From contig CANPTW010000002.1 in assembly GCA_947577075.1 (NCBI GenBank), forward strand, positions 1 through 64,000: DNA of 64,000 nucleotides. Reading direction: 5' to 3'. Below, one piece after another: positions 1 through 10,115 of the stretch (the stretch's first letter is position 1; each line of letters begins with the position of its first letter). The position numbers were made by a program, and so were the translations under genes. The stretch is from an uncultured Oscillibacter sp. GTDB lineage: Bacteria; Bacillota; Clostridia; Oscillospirales; Oscillospiraceae. The notes below the pieces were generated by a model that was not told the DNA's origin, made no database searches, and worked only from the letters and a program-made list of their open reading frames with translations.

Positions 1-1263
1 GAGAACCCCGACGGCACCTACTTCGGCGACCACTACAAGTGGCGGCTCATGCGCTCCAACGGCGTGAGCGAGGATTACGTCACCGGCTCCAAGCCTGCCT
101 TTGAGCGCTTTATGAAATTCGCCGAGACCCTGGTAAAGGCCATCGGCAACCCCATGGTCCACTGGTGCAACCTGGAGCTCCGGCAGTTCTTCGGCTACGA
201 CAAGCCCCTGACCCCGGAGACTGCCCGGGAGTGCTGGGACTTCTGCAATGAGAAGCTGCGGACGGACCCCAATCTCACCGTCCGAGGCATCATCCAAAAG
301 GCCAACGTGGACATGATCGGCACCACCGACGATCCGGTGGACTCCCTGGAGTGGCACGAGAAAATCGCCGCCGACTTCTCCATCCGGGTCAAGGTCTGCC
401 CCTCCTTCCGGCCGGACAAGGCTATCAATATCTCCAAGCCCGGCTTTGCGGAGTACATGGGCAAGCTGGCGGCCAGCGTCGGCAGAGACAGCCTGAACAG
501 CGTGGAGGAGGTTTGCGCCGCCCTGTCGGAGCGGCTGGAGTTCTTCGTCAGGCTGGGCTGCCGGGCCAGCGACCACGGCCTGGACTACGTGCCCTTCCGC
601 CCCTGCTCCCTGGAGGAGGCCGACGCTGCCTATCGGAAGGCCATGAAGGGCGAGGCCCTGACCCTGGAGGAGGCCGAGGGCTATCAGACGGCCATCCTCC
701 TGCACCTGGGCCGGGAGTACCACCGCCTGGGCGTCGCCATGCAGATCCACTATTCCTGCCTGCGGAACATGAACGCCCGGATGTATGCCAAAATGGGTCC
801 GGACACCGGCTTCGACATGATCGCTCAGAACAGCTGCGGCGGAAGCATCGCCCAGCTCCTCTCCGCTCTGGACGAGAAGGGGGAGTGCCCCAAGGCCATC
901 CTCTACTCCCTGAATCCGGCGGACAACGCCCAGCTGGGGACCCTCCTGGGCTGCTTCCAGTCCGACGAGATCCCCGGGAAGATCCAGCACGGCTCCGCCT
1001 GGTGGTTCAACGACACCAAGAGCGGCATGGAGGAGCAGATGAAGTCCCTGGCAAACCTGGGCCTCTTGGGGAATTTCGTAGGGATGCTGACGGACTCCCG
1101 GTCCTTCCTCTCCTACGCCCGGCACGACTACTTCCGGCGCATCCTCTGCAATCTCATCGGCGGCTGGGTGGAAAACGGCGAGTACCCCAACGACGATAAG
1201 GCCCTGCGGGAGATCGTGGAAGGCGTGTGCTATACCAACGCCGAGCGGTACTTCGGCCTGTAA
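1..1263 (+). CDS. uxaC: glucuronate isomerase, 5' truncated by window edge
   Basis: Frame 1 open from base 1 (ENPDGTYFGDHYKWRLMRSNGV...); UxaC-like protein, next to uxaB/uxaA. Confidence 0.9.
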   Translation, partial: ENPDGTYFGDHYKWRLMRSNGVSEDYVTGSKPAFERFMKFAETLVKAIGNPMVHWCNLELRQFFGYDKPLTPETARECWDFCNEKLRTDPNLTVRGIIQKANVDMIGTTDDPVDSLEWHEKIAADFSIRVKVCPSFRPDKAINISKPGFAEYMGKLAASVGRDSLNSVEEVCAALSERLEFFVRLGCRASDHGLDYVPFRPCSLEEADAAYRKAMKGEALTLEEAEGYQTAILLHLGREYHRLGVAMQIHYSCLRNMNARMYAKMGPDTGFDMIAQNSCGGSIAQLLSALDEKGECPKAILYSLNPADNAQLGTLLGCFQSDEIPGKIQHGSAWWFNDTKSGMEEQMKSLANLGLLGNFVGMLTDSRSFLSYARHDYFRRILCNLIGGWVENGEYPNDDKALREIVEGVCYTNAERYFGL

Positions 1264-1281
1264 AAAAGGAGCTTTCAAACC

Positions 1282-2466
1282 ATGGAAATCAACGCGCGGG
1301 AGCGGCAGGAGAACCGGCTGCTCCGCAACACCCTGTTTGTCTTCTTCGTCAGCGGCGCGGCCTCTCAGCCCCTGGGGTCCTTCATCCCCTTTCTGCGGGA
1401 AACCTACGGGTTCAGCTACGACCTCTCCGGCATCCTGCTCTCCTGCCAGTCGGTGGGGAACCTGCTGGCCGTCCTGGCGGCCGGGTTCCTCCCGGTCTGG
1501 CTGGGACGGCGGAGGGCCATTCTGACCACCGCCGTCTGGATGGCCCTGGGTTATCTGATTTTTGCCAGCGGTATCGGGACCCCGGCGCTGCTCATCGCCG
1601 CCTGCCTCATGACCGGCGTGGCCCGGGGCGGGAACTCCAACTTTTCCAACACCATGATTTCCACCCTCCCCGGCGACAAGGCCACCCGGGGCTATAACCT
1701 GCTCCACGGCTGCTTTGCCATCGGCGCGCTGCTGAGCCCCCTGCTGCTGATCTTCTGCGCGGGGCGCTGGCCCGGGATGGGCTGGCGGATCGTGGCGGGC
1801 GTCCTTTGCTTTCTGTGCGTCAGCCAGCTGGCGGTGTACGCCTTGATGCCCCTGCCGCCGGAGAAGCTCGAGAGGTCCCTGAAGTCCGTGGATTACAGCT
1901 TCCTCAAGGTCCGGCAGTTCTGGCTGGGGGCGGCGATGCTGCTCTTTTACATCTCCACGGAGTACGCCATCGTGGGCTGGCTGGTGACTTATTTCCAGGA
2001 CATCGGCATTCTGAGCCCGGACCACTCCCAGATGATGAACAGCCTCCTCTGGCTGGTCATCTTCCTCGGGCGCATGGTGGGCGCGGCCGTCACCGGAAAG
2101 ATTTCGCAAAGCCGCCTGCTGCTCATAGACGGCGTGGGCCTCTTCGCCTTCTTCCTGGTCATGTTCTTCAGCCGGACGCCGGGCCCCATCATCCTGGGCC
2201 TGGTGGGCGTGGGCTTTTTCATGGCCACCATCTACCCCACGGCCTTCGCCTTCGGCAGCGGCGCGATCCGGGGCAACGACCTGGGGTGCAGCATCATGAT
2301 TTTCACGGGCAGCGCCGGGGGCATCATCACCCCCGCCCTGGTGGGCTTCGTGGCGGAGTCGGCGGGCATCCGGGCCGGAATGGGGCTGATTGTGGCCTAT
2401 ACCGCTTTGCTTCTGGTTTCCATCATCCTGAGCGTATTGAGCGTACGGACAAAAAGAGGAGAATAA
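1282..2466 (+). CDS. MFS transporter, probable hexuronate/sugar permease
   Basis: 394 aa, multiple hydrophobic segments, MFS-like; in uxa operon. Confidence 0.8.
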   Translation: MEINARERQENRLLRNTLFVFFVSGAASQPLGSFIPFLRETYGFSYDLSGILLSCQSVGNLLAVLAAGFLPVWLGRRRAILTTAVWMALGYLIFASGIGTPALLIAACLMTGVARGGNSNFSNTMISTLPGDKATRGYNLLHGCFAIGALLSPLLLIFCAGRWPGMGWRIVAGVLCFLCVSQLAVYALMPLPPEKLERSLKSVDYSFLKVRQFWLGAAMLLFYISTEYAIVGWLVTYFQDIGILSPDHSQMMNSLLWLVIFLGRMVGAAVTGKISQSRLLLIDGVGLFAFFLVMFFSRTPGPIILGLVGVGFFMATIYPTAFAFGSGAIRGNDLGCSIMIFTGSAGGIITPALVGFVAESAGIRAGMGLIVAYTALLLVSIILSVLSVRTKRGE

Positions 2467-2467
2467 C

Positions 2468-3952
2468 ATGGACCGTTTAAGTTACAAGACCCTGTCAAAG
2501 CAGGGCTATGCCGGGTATCTGCTCCGGGAGGCCCCGGAGCGGGTGCTGCAATTTGGCGAGGGGGGCTTCCTCCGGGCCTTCGCGGAGCCCTTCGTCGACG
2601 AGATGAACGAAAAGGCCGGATTCAACGGCAAGGTGGTCCTGGTCCAGCCCCGGGGCGGGCACCCGGAGATTTCCCGGGCCTTTCAGGACCAGGACGGGCT
2701 GTACACCCTGATTCTCCGGGGCCGGGAGAACGGGGAGGCCGCCACCCGGACCCGGGTGATTTCCTGCGTCTCCCGCTGCCTGGACCCCAAGGCGGACTGG
2801 GGCGCCCTGCTGGACTGCGCAAAAAACCCGGACCTTCGCTTTCTCCTGTCCAACACCACCGAGGCGGGCATTGCCTTTGACCCTGCCTGCAAGCGGGACG
2901 ACGCGCCCCCGGCCGGCTTCCCGGCAAAGCTCACGGCCTTTTTATACCGGCGCTATCAGGAGGGACTTCCCGGCTTCTGGATTCTTCCCTGCGAGCTGAA
3001 CGACCACAACGGGGACCTCCTGCGGGAGTGCGTTTTGAAATACGCGGAGCTGTGGGATCTGGGCAGGGATTTTACGGACTGGCTGCAACGGGAGAATCAC
3101 ATCTGCTCCACCGTGGTGGACCGCATCGTCACGGGGTATCCCAAAGCGGAGGCGTCTGCCCTCTGCCAGGAATTGGGGTATGAGGACGCCCTGCTGGACA
3201 CCGGCGAGGTCTTCGCCTCCTGGGTCGTGGAGGCCCCGGAGGGATTGGCGAAGGAGCTGCCCTTCCGGGCGGCGGGCCTGCCCATCCAACTGGTGGAGGA
3301 CCACGTGCCCTATAAGCAGCGCAAGGTCCGCATCCTGAACGGGGCCCACACCTCCATGGTGCTGGCGGCCTTTCTGGCGGGCCGGAACATCGTCCGGGAG
3401 TGCATGGAGGACAAGGCCGTCCATGACTTCATGAACCGGACGGTTTATGAAGAAATCATCCCCACCCTGGACCTTCCCCGGGAGGAGCTGGAGAACTTTG
3501 CCGCCGCCGTCACGGAACGGTTCAACAACCCCTATATTGACCACGCTCTTCTCTCCATCGCCCTGAACTCCACCGCCAAGTGGAAGGCCCGTGTCCTGCC
3601 CAGTCTGACGGAGTACGTCCGGCGTATGGGAAGGCTGCCGCAGTGCCTTACCTTCTCCTTCGCCGCCTATATTGCCTTTTACCACAACGCCAAAGAGCGG
3701 GGCGAGGGCTGCCTGATTGGCGATCGGAACGGCGAAGCCTATGAAGTCAAGGACGATGCTTGGGTACTGGATTTCTACTATGACCACCGGAACGACGGCC
3801 CCCAAGAGATTGCCCGGGCCGTCGTTCGGAACGCGGATATGTGGGACGGAGTACTGGAAGCCCTGCCTGCCTTTGAAAGCGCGGTTACCGCCTGCCTGGA
3901 GCGTATAGAGGCCATGGGTATGTACGAGTCCTTAAAGGGGTGCCTGCAATGA
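2468..3952 (+). CDS. uxaB: tagaturonate reductase (mannitol dehydrogenase family)
   Basis: RVLQFGEGGFLRAF N-terminus, VEDHVPYKQRKVRILNGAHTSM motif; operon context. Confidence 0.85.
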   Translation: MDRLSYKTLSKQGYAGYLLREAPERVLQFGEGGFLRAFAEPFVDEMNEKAGFNGKVVLVQPRGGHPEISRAFQDQDGLYTLILRGRENGEAATRTRVISCVSRCLDPKADWGALLDCAKNPDLRFLLSNTTEAGIAFDPACKRDDAPPAGFPAKLTAFLYRRYQEGLPGFWILPCELNDHNGDLLRECVLKYAELWDLGRDFTDWLQRENHICSTVVDRIVTGYPKAEASALCQELGYEDALLDTGEVFASWVVEAPEGLAKELPFRAAGLPIQLVEDHVPYKQRKVRILNGAHTSMVLAAFLAGRNIVRECMEDKAVHDFMNRTVYEEIIPTLDLPREELENFAAAVTERFNNPYIDHALLSIALNSTAKWKARVLPSLTEYVRRMGRLPQCLTFSFAAYIAFYHNAKERGEGCLIGDRNGEAYEVKDDAWVLDFYYDHRNDGPQEIARAVVRNADMWDGVLEALPAFESAVTACLERIEAMGMYESLKGCLQ

Positions 3953-5421
3953 AGCTGATTCAAATTCACTCCGGCGACAACGTGGCGGTGGCCCTGGAGG
4001 ACATCACCCGGGGCGAAGCTCTGGAAATGGGGGGCTTGACCGCCCTGGAGGACGTTCGCCGGGGGCACAAGATTGCCCTGCGGCCTATTCCCGCCGGGGG
4101 AGATGTTGTAAAATACGGCTGCGTCATCGGACAGGCGAGGGAGGATATCCCCGCCGGCGCCTGGGTCCACGTCCACAACGTTCGTACCGGCCTTTCCGAG
4201 GGCGGAAGCTATGCCTATGACCACAAGACCTTTCCTCTGCCGGAGACTGCGCCCCGGACCTTCCGGGGCTTCCGGCGGCCGGACGGCCGGGCGGCTGTCC
4301 GCAACGAGCTGTGGATTATCCCTACCGTGGGCTGTGTCAACTCCATTGCCGGGCGGCTGGTCCGGGAAAACCAGCACCTGGTTTCCGGCTCTGTCGAAGG
4401 GCTCTATACCTTTCCCCATCCCTTCGGGTGCAGCCAGATGGGGGGCGACCACGCCCAGACCCGGAAGCTGCTGGCGGCCCTGGCCCGGCACCCCAACGCC
4501 GGGGGTGTGCTGGTGCTGGGCCTGGGCTGTGAGAACCTGACGATGGACCAATTCAAGGAGGAGCTGGGCCCCTGGGACGACAGGCGGGTGAAGTTCCTCC
4601 TCTGCCAGGAGGCGGAGGATGAGTTCGCCGCCGGGGCCGCTCTGCTGAAGGAATTGGCGGACTACGCCAAGACCTTCCGGCGGGAGACTATTCCCGCCGG
4701 CGAGCTGGTGGTGGGCATGAAGTGCGGCGGGTCTGACGGGCTGTCCGGCATCACCGCCAATCCTACGGTGGGCCGCTTTTCCGATCGCCTCATTGCCCTG
4801 GGAGGCTCCACGGTCCTCACGGAGGTGCCGGAGATGTTCGGCGCGGAGGGCATCCTCTTCGACCGCTGCGCCGACGAGACCGTCTTCCAAAAGGCCGTGG
4901 GCATGGTGGAGAACTTCAAGCGGTATTTCACCAGCCACGGCCAGGTGGTCTATGAGAACCCCAGCCCCGGCAACAAGGCGGGGGGCATCACCACCCTGGA
5001 GGACAAGTCCTGCGGCTGCGTCCAGAAGGGCGGCAGCGCCCAAATCGTGGACGTGCTGGGCTATGGCGAGGCCGTGACCCGGAAGGGCTTGAACCTCCTC
5101 AGCGGCCCGGGGAACGACCTGGTGTCCGCCACGGCCCTCACCGCCGCCGGGGCGCATCTGATTTTGTTTACCACCGGCCGGGGCACGCCTTTTGGGGCGC
5201 CGGCTCCCACGGTGAAAATTTCCACCAATACCGCCCTGTATGAGAAAAAGGGCGGCTGGATCGACTTTAACGCGGGCTCCGTGGCCCAGGGGGAGCCCCT
5301 GGACAGTGCGGGTGAGCGGCTGCTGGATTTTGTTTTGGAAATTGCCGGAGGAAGACCGACGAAGAACGAGCAGCGGGAAGCCCGGGAAATCTCCATCTGG
5401 AAAGACGGAGTTGTTCTCTGA
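3949..5421 (+). CDS. uxaA: altronate dehydratase
   Basis: Start overlaps uxaB stop (ATGA); SAF-like N-terminus and GCSQMGGDHAQT...MKCGGSDGLSGITANP. Confidence 0.88.
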   Translation: MKLIQIHSGDNVAVALEDITRGEALEMGGLTALEDVRRGHKIALRPIPAGGDVVKYGCVIGQAREDIPAGAWVHVHNVRTGLSEGGSYAYDHKTFPLPETAPRTFRGFRRPDGRAAVRNELWIIPTVGCVNSIAGRLVRENQHLVSGSVEGLYTFPHPFGCSQMGGDHAQTRKLLAALARHPNAGGVLVLGLGCENLTMDQFKEELGPWDDRRVKFLLCQEAEDEFAAGAALLKELADYAKTFRRETIPAGELVVGMKCGGSDGLSGITANPTVGRFSDRLIALGGSTVLTEVPEMFGAEGILFDRCADETVFQKAVGMVENFKRYFTSHGQVVYENPSPGNKAGGITTLEDKSCGCVQKGGSAQIVDVLGYGEAVTRKGLNLLSGPGNDLVSATALTAAGAHLILFTTGRGTPFGAPAPTVKISTNTALYEKKGGWIDFNAGSVAQGEPLDSAGERLLDFVLEIAGGRPTKNEQREAREISIWKDGVVL

Positions 5422-5524
5422 TTATGTTTTGTAAGGATCAGAACGGCTGCCGCCATTCCTGCTTTTTCTATTCGGCTTCCTTCCGGCCTTTCTGTGAACG
5501 CGTACAGAGTTCCGCCTCCTTAAA

Positions 5525-6733
5525 TCACATCGACTGTACGGTTCTGCTTCGCTGTCCCCGGTAAACCCCCAGGACGGCGAAAGCGGAGACGACTCCCAAA
5601 ACGAAAGCCGCCATAACCGGATAGCTGACATACATTCCGAACACATTGAAACCCTTATATCCGCCGAACACCTCTTTCATCAGCGTGACATTTGCCAGCC
5701 CGAAATCCACCAGCGCCCCAAGCCTCTGTGTCACGGTATCGCCCATCGCCGCCAGCCCTACATTCACAAACAAAATCGCCAGACTGACCCCCGCCGTCCC
5801 CATCCGGCTTTTCATGCGGGAGGAAATCAAACAGATAACCAGGCTATAGACCGCGCCGGTAAAAATGAGCCATGCGGCCCCAACCGCGGCAAGCTGCCAG
5901 ACCTTCCAGGGGAACATGGACCGGGCATAGGTGGGAATGGACTGGATGGCGGCGTCCCAGCCGTGGAAGCTCCCATGGGGCAGAAAACCGAACAGAAACG
6001 TAGCGGCCAGATACAGCGCTACCACAACCGCGGAGGCGGCGAGGACGCTCAGAAGCTTTGCCGTGACGATTTTCCGCCTGCCGTACCGGGCGCTTAAAAT
6101 CAGGTTGTCCATGCCGCTGGAGCATTCCACGGCGAACACCGGGGCAATGACAAAGGTCAGCGGCACAAACAGCAGGAACTGCATCATATGCTCCCCCCAG
6201 TTGTTGAACAGATTTTCCCACAATAGAGCGCCCACAAACTCCGGCTCTCCCAGTTTTTCCAGCCGTTCCAGGGCGGCGGACAGTTCCCGGTAGTCAGAGG
6301 CATCCTGTTTTCCCTGGCGTTTCAATTCCGCGAGCTTCCCTTGCAGAAGGGCGATGCCATAGGGTTCCTCGGCGCTCTCCGGCGGCGTGCCGTTCCAATA
6401 TTCCTCCACTCGTTCGGCATAGGCATGGTAGTTCACCGCCAGAATGATCTCCGGCCGGTCTTTGACGCTCCGGGCAATCATCCGGGCGTCTGTGCCGTAC
6501 CGGGCGCTGACCTCCTGATAAATTTTCTCCGCTTCCGCGGCTTTTTCACTGTCAAAGGGACCTTCCCAGCCGGCGGCTAAATCCTCGTAAGCGCGGTAGC
6601 TGTCATTACCGCCGATCAGGAACACGGTGGAGGTCAGGCCGACCACGCTGTAAAGAACGAACAGGCACAGCAGCAACAGCAGGGTCTTTCTGTTGAGCAG
6701 CAGCTTTCGCAGTTCAAATCGGAACAGAGACAT
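5525..6733 (-). CDS. ABC-2 type transporter permease
   Basis: 402 aa, several TM segments, follows ABC ATPase gene. Confidence 0.7.
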   Translation of the reverse strand: MSLFRFELRKLLLNRKTLLLLLCLFVLYSVVGLTSTVFLIGGNDSYRAYEDLAAGWEGPFDSEKAAEAEKIYQEVSARYGTDARMIARSVKDRPEIILAVNYHAYAERVEEYWNGTPPESAEEPYGIALLQGKLAELKRQGKQDASDYRELSAALERLEKLGEPEFVGALLWENLFNNWGEHMMQFLLFVPLTFVIAPVFAVECSSGMDNLILSARYGRRKIVTAKLLSVLAASAVVVALYLAATFLFGFLPHGSFHGWDAAIQSIPTYARSMFPWKVWQLAAVGAAWLIFTGAVYSLVICLISSRMKSRMGTAGVSLAILFVNVGLAAMGDTVTQRLGALVDFGLANVTLMKEVFGGYKGFNVFGMYVSYPVMAAFVLGVVSAFAVLGVYRGQRSRTVQSM

Positions 6734-6737
6734 GGCG

Positions 6738-7619
6738 TTACCTCCCGGCCCTTTCAGGCAAGTAGTTGAAAAGATACAGATAGGCGTCCTCCAGCGTGGG
6801 TACGGCCTGCACCGCGTCAGGAACAGGCTTTGTGTCCGAAATGATGCGGACCTCCATGCGGCCGCCTTTCGCCCGGACGTTGCTGATGACCGCCCGGTTT
6901 TGATAGGCTATCAGCTGTTCGGCGGGCATCTCCTCCAGCCAGACCTTGCCCTCCATCATTTGGACATATGCTCCGCCGGTGCGGATGTGCTGGATGGTCC
7001 CGTACTCCATCATCATGATCCGCGCGGCAATATGCTCCACGTCGGATACGATATGAGTGGAGAGCAGCACCAGACGGTCCTCCGCGTAGGCGGAGATGAT
7101 GTTGCGGAACTTGATCCGCTCATAGGGGTCCAGGCCGGAGGTGGGTTCGTCCAGAATCAGAATCTCCGGGTCGTCCAGAAGGGCCTGGGCAATGCCCAGC
7201 CTGCGCTGCATCCCACCGGAATAGGCGGCGCATTTCCGTTTCAGATCATCCCAAAGGCCGACGCTGCGGGCCAGTTCCTCAATCCGCTTTTTTGCCCGGG
7301 CTTTTTCCATCCCTTTCAGCGCCGCCGAGTATTCCAGGTAATCCCTGCCGGTAAAGTCGCCGTAAAAGCGGACATCCTGGGGCAGATAGCCGATCTTCGC
7401 CCGGTATTCATCCCCCACGGTGCGAATGTCCTTTCCGTCATACAGGACACGCCCATTGGTGGGGCGCAGCACGTCGGCCAGTATCCGAATCAGGGTGGTC
7501 TTACCCGCCCCATTGGGACCCAGCAGACCGTAGACCCCCGCCCCCATGGTGAGGGAAATCCCCTTCAGGACCTGCTTGCTCTTGTAGCTTTTTGTGACAG
7601 CTTCCAGTTGCAATTCCAT
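6738..7619 (-). CDS. ABC transporter ATP-binding protein
   Basis: Walker A GPNGAGKTT, signature YSGGMQRR, Walker B ILILDEPT. Confidence 0.92.
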   Translation of the reverse strand: MELQLEAVTKSYKSKQVLKGISLTMGAGVYGLLGPNGAGKTTLIRILADVLRPTNGRVLYDGKDIRTVGDEYRAKIGYLPQDVRFYGDFTGRDYLEYSAALKGMEKARAKKRIEELARSVGLWDDLKRKCAAYSGGMQRRLGIAQALLDDPEILILDEPTSGLDPYERIKFRNIISAYAEDRLVLLSTHIVSDVEHIAARIMMMEYGTIQHIRTGGAYVQMMEGKVWLEEMPAEQLIAYQNRAVISNVRAKGGRMEVRIISDTKPVPDAVQAVPTLEDAYLYLFNYLPERAGR

Positions 7620-7622
7620 AAG

Positions 7623-8471
7623 TTACCTCCTGGCCGCGGCCCCGCCGCCCCGCATCCCTGCGGCGACCTTGACGGTGGAGAAGTCCGCCCGGTCAAATTT
7701 GCGGACGCACAGCACGAAGAAAAATGCCCCGATCAGGGTGGTGATGGCCAGCCCCATCAGCGGCGTGATGACGAATCCGCCAATCGAGAACGCCATACCC
7801 TGTTCTACAAGTTCCTTCGTGCCCAGCGTGTGCGCCCCGAGGGCAATGTAGCGGAAAATGGAGGTCGTATAGGTCAGCGGATTCAGGTAGACGATGGGCA
7901 GGAGAAAACCGGGGATCATGGTGGTGGGGATATACGCGCCGGAAACAAAGGTCAGGGGCATCATGATCATGGAGCTGATGGTCTGGAAGGCGGGGGAGTT
8001 GCGGGAAACCGTGGCCAGAAACAGGCCGACGGCGCTGAATGTCATAGCGGAAACCAGCATCACCGCCGCCAGCAGCAGGATTTGCAGGACGCCCGCCCGC
8101 AGGCCGAGCACGATGCCGCAGATCATGGTAATGACGCCTTGCAGCGCGGCAATGACCGCGCCGGACAGAATGTGCCCCATGGAAATCTGCGTCCGTGGAA
8201 TAGGCGCTACCAGAATCTCTTTCATGTAGCCGCTGGAAATGTCGGTCAGAATATCCGAGGAATTGTTGACGCTGACCTGGAACACGCTCATGATAATCAC
8301 GCCGGAAATCAGGTAAGGCATGGGGGCGTCCAGGCCGCTCATGGAGGATTTCATCAGAAACGAAAACATCACCAGCATGAACATGGACATAAACAGGGCG
8401 CCGAATACCCGCCCCTTGCTTCGGACATAATTCAGCAGATTCCTCTGCACAATCGCTGTAATTGGGTTCAT
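7623..8471 (-). CDS. ABC-2 type transporter permease (DrrB-like)
   Basis: 282 aa membrane protein; overlaps upstream ATPase by 4 nt. Confidence 0.8.
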   Translation of the reverse strand: MNPITAIVQRNLLNYVRSKGRVFGALFMSMFMLVMFSFLMKSSMSGLDAPMPYLISGVIIMSVFQVSVNNSSDILTDISSGYMKEILVAPIPRTQISMGHILSGAVIAALQGVITMICGIVLGLRAGVLQILLLAAVMLVSAMTFSAVGLFLATVSRNSPAFQTISSMIMMPLTFVSGAYIPTTMIPGFLLPIVYLNPLTYTTSIFRYIALGAHTLGTKELVEQGMAFSIGGFVITPLMGLAITTLIGAFFFVLCVRKFDRADFSTVKVAAGMRGGGAAARR

Positions 8472-9382
8472 TCTCGAATCTCCTTTCCGGTTATCGCCAG
8501 GAACACCTCGTTCAGCGTCCCGCTTTTCACTTCAAAATCCATAATCTCGCTCCTGTGCGCCGATAAGATATCCAAGGCGGCAGACGCTTTTTTCGTGTGG
8601 AACGTCAGCTTGTTTTCGATTTTCCGATAGGGAACATCCCGCTCCTGCAGCGCAGATTCCAACGGTTCGGTCCGGGTGCAGACGACGTCCACCTCTGTGC
8701 CGGTATATTGATGCTTCAAATTCTCCGGCGTGTCGTGCGCGACGATTTTGCCGTGGTCCATAATGACGACCTGGGAACAGACCTCCGCCTCGTCCATATA
8801 GTGGGTGGTCAGGAAGATGGTCATATTCTTTTGCTTCTGGAGCCGCTGAATGTATTCCCACACATTGGCCCTGGTCTGCGGGTCCAGGCCGGTGGTGGGT
8901 TCGTCCAGAAACAGCACCTTTGGGTCGTGGACCAGCCCTCTGGCGATCTCGGCCCGCCGCTTCATGCCGCCGGAGAGACTCCCCACCGCCGCCCGCCGCC
9001 ACTCCGTCAGCTCCACCAGATCAAGGGCAAAAGCAATGCGCTCCCGCACCTCGTTCTTCGGCACCTTGTAGAAGGCGCAGTGGTATTTCAGGTTTTCCTC
9101 CACGGTCATCTGAGCATCCAGGGTGGAATCCTGGAAGACGATGCCGATGTCCTTCCGCACCAGACCGCGCTCCCTGGAAACATCGTGGCCGTTGATGGTC
9201 AGCGTGCCCTCCGTTTTGTCCAGGATGGTACACAGGGTATTGATGGTCGTGCTTTTGCCCGCACCGTTGGGGCCGAGGAACGCGAAGATACTGCCCTCGT
9301 CCACGGTGAAGGAAATGTCGTCCACCGCCGTAAAATCCCCGTACCTTTTCGAGAAATGCTCCACTTGTATGATTGGGTTCAT
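8468..9382 (-). CDS. ABC transporter ATP-binding protein (DrrA-like)
   Basis: MNPIIQVEHFSKRYGDF..., GPNGAGKST, LSGGMKRR, VLFLDEPTTGLD. Confidence 0.92.
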   Translation of the reverse strand: MNPIIQVEHFSKRYGDFTAVDDISFTVDEGSIFAFLGPNGAGKSTTINTLCTILDKTEGTLTINGHDVSRERGLVRKDIGIVFQDSTLDAQMTVEENLKYHCAFYKVPKNEVRERIAFALDLVELTEWRRAAVGSLSGGMKRRAEIARGLVHDPKVLFLDEPTTGLDPQTRANVWEYIQRLQKQKNMTIFLTTHYMDEAEVCSQVVIMDHGKIVAHDTPENLKHQYTGTEVDVVCTRTEPLESALQERDVPYRKIENKLTFHTKKASAALDILSAHRSEIMDFEVKSGTLNEVFLAITGKEIRE

Positions 9383-9406
9383 GCTGCTGCCTCCTAACAA
9401 AAAATG

Positions 9407-9438
9407 AAGTCCTATGCGGGCAAACCCGCATAGGACTT
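9407..9438 (-). terminator. Intrinsic terminator/attenuator between marR and the ABC operon
   Basis: Perfect 14-bp stem AAGTCCTATGCGGG/CCCGCATAGGACTT, 4-nt loop; on minus strand followed by a T-rich tract abutting the ABC gene SD. Confidence 0.75.
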
Positions 9439-9490
9439 ATCTCTATAGAACTCTATAGCGCCTTGGGTATTCGGTTGTCTTTTCAGGACG

Positions 9491-9916
9491 TCACCGCCAG
9501 ATATCGCCCAGCTCAATCAGCTTGGCCTGGATGCGGACGTAGGCTTTCGCATCCTCCTCGCCCAGCGCCTCCAGCATTTTTGACACCGCGTGGATCATTC
9601 CGGTCCTGCGCTCCTCCACCAGGGTGACGCCCTTTTCGGTCAAGCTGACAATGACCTGCCGGCTGTCTGCCGGATCGGGGGTCCGCGTCACCATACCCTG
9701 GCCCTCCAGGGATTTCAGCATGGCCGCGACCCTCGCCGTGGTCAGCATCAGCGCCCGGCTCATGTCCTTGGGGTATGCCTGATTTCCGTTGGCCGCCAGA
9801 TAGTTCAGCGCCAGGACCTCGCCCCTGACGGCTTGGGCCATGGTCCGCTCCATCTTGATCTGGGGCGCGGCGGCCCGCAGGTCAATGAGCTGGATTGCCA
9901 GTTGGGTGTAGTCCAT
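9491..9916 (-). CDS. MarR family transcriptional regulator
   Basis: 141 aa wHTH; MVTRTPDPADSRQVIVSLTEKG typical of MarR wing. Confidence 0.9.
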   Translation of the reverse strand: MDYTQLAIQLIDLRAAAPQIKMERTMAQAVRGEVLALNYLAANGNQAYPKDMSRALMLTTARVAAMLKSLEGQGMVTRTPDPADSRQVIVSLTEKGVTLVEERRTGMIHAVSKMLEALGEEDAKAYVRIQAKLIELGDIWR

Positions 9917-9942
9917 GGCGCGCCGCCTCCCTCATCCAATTG

Positions 9943-9986
9943 CTAACTTTGTTAGATATAATAGCACGGTTTTTTCCCGCTGTCAA
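9943..9986 (-). promoter_or_regulatory. marR promoter with palindromic operator
   Basis: Minus strand TTGACA-N17-TATTAT (9986..9958) followed by palindrome CTAAC-aaa-GTTAG (9955..9943). Confidence 0.65.
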
Positions 9987-10115
9987 TAGTGAAAAGGGAG
10001 TCTCTTTTATTTTGCCGGTCAAGCTTTGGCGATTCCACAAAAACGAATTGACAAGCAGTCTGCACCGTGCAATAATCAAAGCGATAAGTCGATACCCGGA
10101 GATGAGAGCACGATT

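Noticed and set aside
6693-8630. 645-aa plus-strand ORF
   Set aside because: Antisense to ABC transporter genes; HDG/Q-rich antisense composition
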